Source: Hexactinellida sp. DTS-2022
Lineage: Eukaryota > Porifera > Hexactinellida
Reading direction: 5' to 3'
Assembly (NCBI GenBank): GCA_028753945.1
Contig: JAPNXP010000002.1
Location: 2,728,001-2,792,000, forward strand
Length of the DNA stretch: 64,000 nt
Below are positions 58,174-64,000 of the stretch, one piece after another. Below the pieces are notes generated by a model. The model saw nothing but the letters and a program-made list of their open reading frames with translations, was not told the DNA's origin and did no database searches. The translations under genes and the position numbers were made by a program. Position 1 is the stretch's first letter; each line of letters starts with the position of its first letter.

Positions 58174-58620
58174 CAGGGGCGTAGCCAGTGGGCCTGCATG
58201 GCCTGCCGGCAGGCCCAAACTAAATTCCCGCAGGCCCAACTGGGCCTGCGCATTTTCAGAATGTATTCTTCTGAAAATGCGACAACACTTAATTATCTAG
58301 AGCTGGACTAATTACAAATGGTAAGTTGTATTATATTTGGTTTGAAATATTAGTAATATGGTGGTACGTGTCAGTTGTCTTTTTATTACTTCAAACCTTT
58401 AAACGATTTCATTATCTTAAGTTCTGCTTGTAGCTTGCATTCATTTATACTTGTGCATGTGCGGTATTTAGCTTTTCCTTTTAAATAAATCATGTTTTCA
58501 ACTACGTAATAAGAAATCAGCAAGTGATAAATAAACGAGATCGTAATAGAATTTGCAGGCCCTAAGGCAAAGCCGCAGGTCCTATGAAGGCCCAGTCCGT
58601 AAAAACTGGCTACGCCACTG
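58174..58620. mobile_element. hAT MITE (447 bp)
   Basis: CAGGGGCGTAGCCAGTGGGC at the left and the inverse of CAGTGGCGTAGCCAGT at the right. The perfect 8-bp duplication gaggcagg lies at 58166-58173 and 58621-58628. Ggcctgc/gcaggcc blocks lie inside both ends. No transposase; the 58553-58786 frame is incidental. Confidence 0.94.
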
Positions 58621-58910
58621 GAGGCAGGGTTCCTATGATATCCACAGGTTTAACTCATTCACAATGAACAGTTATTTGATGAAAGTAAGGTTGCGAAGTG
58701 ACCAAGAAGGGCTCGTTAACATTAATGCTTCCTTAATTACTAAAAGCAACTTTGTAATAACGCAATATTTATATAAAATAGTATAATAATATTCTTATCG
58801 TTATTAGGCAACACTATATAATTGAGTCATAGGGCAACCATAATGTTTAGAAATAATTTCAATATTGTAGGTATAATTCACTATAATAACTGACATTAGT
58901 GGTTACTTAA

Positions 58911-59629
58911 GGTTAAATTACTGCAGATTCACCCAAAAAACACATGAATTTAGTTTTGAAGGCGGGAGTTTGAATTTCACATATATGATGGAAGACATTA
59001 TAGCTATATCGAAACTGAAAACGAAATCTAATTATTTTCTAGAAATTCGAAATGATTGTGCTTGCAGTATTATGCTAATACAAAAGTCCCATAGGCGGAT
59101 TTTTTCAGACTCCACCTGATAAGTGTGTGGTTTGCAAGATCATTATTTGCTAAAGACCTATACTGTGTGATCTATCAGATAGATCATCGTTATGGGCGTT
59201 TGGTGGGCGGTTTAGAAATTTGATAAGATCTAAATAAAAAATATTGCGACCTTTTGGAAACAAAAAATGGATAAAAAGGTCATCTTTTTATGCGAAATTT
59301 GATTAAATGCTTGATAAAAAAAATTCCAAGTCATAATTCAAAAATGTAAACCGTCTACCAACTCCTTACGCTTATAATCTTTAAATATTGATTCTGATAA
59401 CAAACATTGATGGCCGCATTGCCAAATTACCGCATAATATCTTCCACCACTTTTGGAAATCGCCCTATGGGAGATTTGTATTAGCCAAATTTTGAAACCG
59501 TCAAAAAATAAAAAGTATAATAGATAGGGACATTTTCTTTTTGGTTTATTGATTTGTATCGTATAGGTATATATTTCTCACAATTACAGATTAATACAAG
59601 TACTTTCATTCACGTGGGGTAATTTAACC
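58911..59629. mobile_element. TTAA MITE, 720-bp family
   Basis: The ends are GGTTAAATTACTGCAGATTC and the inverse of GGTTAAATTACCCCACGTGA, with TTAA at 58907-58910 and 59630-59633. Very close to 36423-37142. Confidence 0.93.
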
Positions 59630-60058
59630 TTAACAAATGTTGGTCATTTCTGAACCATGTATCCAATGACAAACCAGTATTTTTGTGTGATCTTAAACGA
59701 ATTTCGTGATACTTTCAATACTTATGCACACTGGCAGTAAATACTTCAGATTGATTGCTCTCATGTCTAAAAATGGTAATTTAGAGAAAACAAACTTTAT
59801 CCGAAAACAATCCCAAGTAAACAGCTTGTAATAATTTAAACCATGTACTCCTTAAATTCATAGACCAGTTCGTAGATGAACACCATTTAACAATGAATCT
59901 CATAGTAGTGTATTAAGAGACAAACAGACATCCCACGGGACCAGACATCCCACGGGCTGAACCAAATATAGACTGGATGAGGGGCACATCGGGCCCCCCA
60001 AACAGTTTGGGCCCTGTGCGATCGAACAGACCGCACGTGTGGTAATCCGGCATTGGAA

Positions 60059-60262
60059 GTAGGCATTAGTTCGACTCTATTTTAGCAATGTAGGCATTAG
60101 TTCGACCCTATTTTATCAATGTAGGTATTAGTTAGACCCTATTTTAGCTATGTAGGCATTAGTTCGACTCTATTTTAGCTATGTAGGCATTAGTTCGACC
60201 CTAATTTAGCTATGAGGCATTAGTTCGACTCTATTTAAGCTATGTAGGCATTAATTCGACAC
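60059..60262. repeat. 31-bp minisatellite (about 7 copies)
   Basis: Head-to-tail copies of gtaggcattagttcgacyct plus attttagcwat, with few changes. Confidence 0.93.
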
Positions 60263-60551
60263 ATTTTATTGCCGTATCCTATAATGTTTCCATATTCTTT
60301 TTCCGAGGAGCCATTTAAGGATGCTTAGGTTGAAATTTTAGGTGTTTTAATCACAAAATTGAAATGCGAGTTTACACTGTGAAATTAATTTAATGTATCA
60401 TAAAATTATGTGAGAAGTGAAATTTTTTGAAAAAATATTCTGCAAAGTCTTCAAAACGTACATTTGGTGACGTCATTATTGATGATGTAGCTTTTTATTA
60501 TCTCAATTGACATTCCTTGGTTATATATGTACTATATTGTGCACCTATATA

Positions 60552-61115
60552 CACTAACCGGCCAAAGGTATTTGAACAGCAATAATTGGTATTCCGACAT
60601 TTGAGGTTATACCAGCATAATAACATTAGTAGATGTTACAAAATGGCTATTTACATGAAACGATGTGTAAAGTAAAATAAAACAGCAAAGTTTTCGAATT
60701 TACATTTTCATGGAGGCTTTAAACTCATTAAATATATAATTAGCTAATTAAATAATTAATTTGCCATCATTAAGATGCATTGTTAATATATTAATTCTGA
60801 TAGCAGATTTGAATTCCACATGGTTTAATTACTCTTAAGTGCTTAATTTCAAATCAATCTGAATATTTTCTCCTGTGATACAGCCACATTTTCATTTGTG
60901 CCACTTATGCCACAAGTGGCACGTGGCAGAAACACTTATGCCACTTTGTGAATTTTTCAAAATTGAATAGAAATCAGAATATTTTGCAATTTATATCTAT
61001 AACAATATATTTACAGTCATTTCAGAGTAGTTTAGATAGCCGTTTATAAGTTATCGGACGAGTAATGTGTTTGCATTGAAATCCTTATTGTTCAAATACT
61101 TTTGGCTGGTTAGTG
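60552..61115. mobile_element. TA-flanked MITE, CACTAACCGG family (564 bp)
   Basis: CACTAACCGGCCAAAGGTAT and the inverse of CACTAACCAGCCAAAAGTAT, with TA at 60550-60551 and 61116-61117. Inserted into the right arm. The 61067-61249 frame spans its edge and is incidental. Confidence 0.93.
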
Positions 61116-61586
61116 TACATTATGTATATAAACTAGCATTAATATGCATAAATATCTCAGTGATTAGCATATATTGCCAAAACCAGTTGATAATGGGCTG
61201 GAAATTCTGTTTTGCATATTTATTTATGAATCATCAACAGATTAATTGACTATATTATATTATTCAACTGAATGGTCATATATATTAGTATATTCATACT
61301 GTATCCCAACTAGTGTAGACATATTATGCATATTAGAGCCTTAATCACTACGTCAGCCATGATTTAATCGCTGATAATGATGTCCCAAAAGAAAGCGGAC
61401 TCCATTAATATGACAGAAACATGCATATAATTCGATTTAATCAAGTCGTTTGTTAACTATGATGTTTCAATTCATATTTAGTATATACTATGAAAATTAT
61501 CTAGTATATTGAAACTAAATCCAGTTGCAATACGGACAAATTTAACAACACATATGCATTTCACATTCAAAAAACTTCAGCCTTCA

Positions 61587-62986
61587 CGCGATTTCAGCCT
61601 AAATGAATGGAGTGAGTATATACAACACACTACACGCTGATCCTAGTAAGCTAATATTTTCAGTTCTATACCGGGTATATATGTAAGCTATTTTAAGACT
61701 GCTAGCGCTCTAATATAAGGCTTCTAAGTACTGATTTTTTTTGAAATTCTATATTTAAGCTCCCAAAGAGAATAATATAGTACCAAAAGCTTAGTTCTGA
61801 AGAATTGAAAAAGATTACAAGGATCTGAATCACTCTAATCCATTCTACTACATCCCCTTGAGATTAGCTAGGAAAGTCCTAATATTAAAAAGTCAAATTT
61901 TTCGTCGGGATTGCTCCATTTTAGAAAAAACGGACGGTTTTCCCACATTTGAGCCACATTCTTGCTCCCAAAGGTGTCTAGATTTTAATTAAGTACGAAA
62001 TCGGACAATCCGAACTGTAACAGGTCTAAGTATACTTATTATGGTGCTATATTCCAAATCTCAGCGATAAAACTTCAAAAAGTTCCCCAAAACTAAGCTT
62101 TGAAATAGTGGCATGCTATAATTAGTTACGGTGGTCTTCAAGTGGCAGAGAGGATTTTCGACACGTCTACAGCGAAGAATATTGATTCGGGAAGGAATTA
62201 AAATCGGCCATCTTGCTGGAATTCAATCACTAATAGTGTCTGAAAGTTAGAACTAAGCTCCAGTTAGCTTTTGAATTTGGATTTTCTCAATTATGATGAT
62301 TACATGACACTCCTTATATGGGCATTCGAGATTATTAGCAAGGTAACCATTTGGTTTTGAGTGATTTTTGACTTTGCAATGATTTAGAAATGATATATCA
62401 ATGTGATTAGGAATTTAGAGCTTAGCTCTAGAGTCTCCCGTTTAGGAGATACAAATTTGCATGTGTCATCAAAATTGGTCACATTCACACTACCATATAG
62501 GGCAATCTCGAAAACGGTGCGTCCTAGGCTCACAAAATGTATTATTCACATATGGGAAACCATGTGTTCTGATCATTTTTCACTAGTCTTACTTGAATTT
62601 ATCTCTTTTCCTCTCTGAGTTACAAATTAGTTAAGAATCCGTACCCTGAAGACCGCCGAAGGGCTATAACTTTTGCAATTTCCACTTTTATCTAAAAATT
62701 TTTGTTGAGTTGTGCAAAAATTTTGTCAGACTATCATATGTCTGAATATTGAATCGTTGTAAATACAATAAATAGTTATTTTAACGTGGGCAACACCTTT
62801 GGAGTTATAAAACCGCGTTATAATATTAAAAGCTGCTCTACTAAAACAGTTATAACTCTGGAAATAATGATCGGATCGATGAAAACCCAAGTCCCATCGA
62901 TAGATACCATCCTTCCGCAGTGTCTGTAAAAATATCGTAAAAATCGGTGAAATTTTAATTCCTTATTATTTTGGGCCGAAATAGCG
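61587..62986. mobile_element. TTAA element (1,400 bp) with CGC(G/T)ATTTC ends, carries modules
   Basis: CGCGATTTCAGCC at the left mirrors GGCCGAAATAGCG at the right. TTAA lies at 62987-62990 and TTCA, one base off, at 61583-61586. The uninterrupted left arm confirms the insertion point. 62220-62720 is diverged but collinear with 2750-3150, including AGAGCTTAGCTCT at 62417-62429 and degenerate CCATATATGG near 62306 and 62490. Confidence 0.75.
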
Positions 62987-63384
62987 TTAAATTACTCAAT
63001 TATAGTTTTTTTGACATATCCCGAATTTTATCTAATAAACTTCACAAGGGATTGCATTCAAAAATTCAGATATAGTTCTTAATAGTATAAAGATCATTTT
63101 GCAAGCTCATTGAAGCAAACTAACGATTAGTGGCTGAGTGGAGACCCAGCAAGGAGCAAAAATACCACTTTCTGGCCGCTTTTTTTACGAATTTTAGGAT
63201 TCGTATGTTAAGCACAAATCTGAGATTATCAAAAGTGGTTCCATTGGACTCGCAATGGTTGATTACCCCATACACAATACAAATTATGCCAATAGGAAGC
63301 ATAGTTTAGCTTTGAATAAATTTACAAAACTGGACTCTTATTTTATACTTTGATTCGGCTTCATGTAAGTATAGCAGTATTATA

Positions 63385-63694
63385 GTAGGCCATGGTTCCA
63401 TGCATCTTTGATAGTAATTGGTGGATTGGTAAGGTTGAAGAGGTATCTGAAGATCAATTAGATGCAGAAATTAAATTGATGCAATTCAATCCAGGAACTA
63501 AAACCTTCAGATGGCCCACTAAGGAAGACAAATGTTGGATTCCTTGCAACAATATCTTGACTAAGATAAAGACACCTTCGGGGAATTCCATGTCAAGTCA
63601 ACCAATCATTTCACCACTATCAATCGATTTGTCTGTAAATTGCTGTGTAACAAGCTACAAGCAAGTCTATACTTTCCTCAAAATTCTAGACTAA
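63385..63694 (+). pseudogene. Exon-like domain relic (WWIG...FRWP...CWIP type)
   Basis: An acceptor-like tatagtag precedes VPCIFDSNWWIGKVEEVSED, then LDAEIKLMQFNPGTKTFRWP and EDKCWIPCNNILTKI before a stop at 63694. From memory, this pattern (CxxDxxWWIGxVxE..., F.WP..xDxCWxP..xIL) is common at the C-terminus of uncharacterised, often repeat-derived, invertebrate proteins. I cannot name it and have not checked it against a database. Upstream exons are not visible. After the stop comes a tgacgtca core (63718). It may be a tail exon of a transposon protein or a host gene running off the left. Confidence 0.5.
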
Positions 63695-64000
63695 TCGGTT
63701 GAGTGGTTTTTGATTTATGACGTCACAGATTTTCATTTCTTTGTTGATTATCCACACATTTTTCAAAATGTTGAAGCACGATCTCACTTCAAACTCGTAC
63801 AACTTTTGATATAATTATCCAATTCTTTTAAAAATTGCTATACTCTTGTTTTTATATATGGAGAATTCAAATCAGAGGATATATTAACCGTACAAAGCCC
63901 AGATCCTCAAAACGTGACATTTGGAAAAGTGGACGATAAAATCATTCAAATTTCGTGTAAATACGGATTTAGAGATTATTTTGTATACTCTATCGATTTC
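63695..64000. other. No feature recognised
   Basis: AT-rich sequence to the window end. A possible further exon after 63840 cannot be judged because the window stops. Confidence 0.3.

Larger units (their letters stand above)
60305..63215. repeat. Right arm of the window-scale inverted repeat
   Basis: Reverse complement of 513-1440, carrying two later insertions (60552-61115 with TA; 61587-62986 with TTAA). Net of these the arm is about 940 bp, matching the left arm. Confidence 0.75.

Noticed and set aside
60059-60262. 31-bp repeats as a CRISPR array
   Set aside because: Units are head to tail without unique spacers, and the DNA is eukaryotic.
1-64000. tRNA, rRNA or other classical RNA genes
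   Set aside because: I saw no cloverleaf-compatible A/B-box pair and no rRNA-like stretch, though I could not run a structure search.

Overview
The window is nuclear DNA of an animal, most likely a marine or other invertebrate. The evidence: it is AT-rich, it has a 69-bp GT-AG intron, it has no bacterial-style operons, and it is packed with cut-and-paste DNA transposons of animal type (hAT, Tigger/pogo, Mutator/Kolobok-like, Transib/RAG1-like, and many short TTAA-flanked elements). I see no complete, clearly functional host gene, no tRNA or rRNA gene, and no CRISPR array. Nearly every protein-like stretch is a broken transposase or a short exon-like relic.

Layout. 0-9 kb: dispersed repeats, a MULE fragment, a 791-bp hAT element with a perfect 8-bp target duplication, and a cluster of TTAA-flanked ends. 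10-12.2 kb: two minus-strand coding-like relics of unknown identity. 12.2-16.6 kb: a stack of nested insertions whose lengths can be peeled apart exactly (TTAA element, Tigger, TTAA element, TTAA element). 17.8-20 kb: small tandem repeats and a hAT MITE. 20.2-26 kb: a Mutator/Kolobok-type transposase pseudogene ending in a PHD-like zinc cluster. Its N-terminal part, just upstream of a degenerate 2A-like motif, was split by a 2,765-bp hAT element with its own broken transposase. 26-29.2 kb: a hairpin, a Tigger MITE, a minisatellite, a coiled-coil ORF and a hAT MITE. 29.6-33.4 kb: a Transib/RAG1-like transposase relic, the most notable protein in the window, split inside its first catalytic motif by a 2,044-bp TTAA element. 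33.8-37.6 kb: a hAT C-terminal fragment and a foldback element with 9-bp target duplications. 37.7-44.7 kb: more TTAA elements, one with about 430-bp inverted arms. 41.4-43.4 and 50.0-52.1 kb: two almost identical hAT elements in opposite orientation on either side of a second Mutator/Kolobok-type transposase pseudogene (45.7-48.0 kb). 53-64 kb: further copies of families seen on the left, plus one domain-like exon at 63.4 kb.

Themes. TTAA is the dominant insertion target: at least eight terminal-sequence families use it. TTAA duplication marks the piggyBac and Kolobok superfamilies; no piggyBac transposase is visible, so the Mutator/Kolobok-type transposases are possible sources of mobilisation (inference). 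Several TTAA families with different ends carry the same internal signal: a CCATATATGG palindrome, then a TTTGATGA block, then AGAGCTnAGCTCT, about 110 bp in all. I cannot match this module to anything known.
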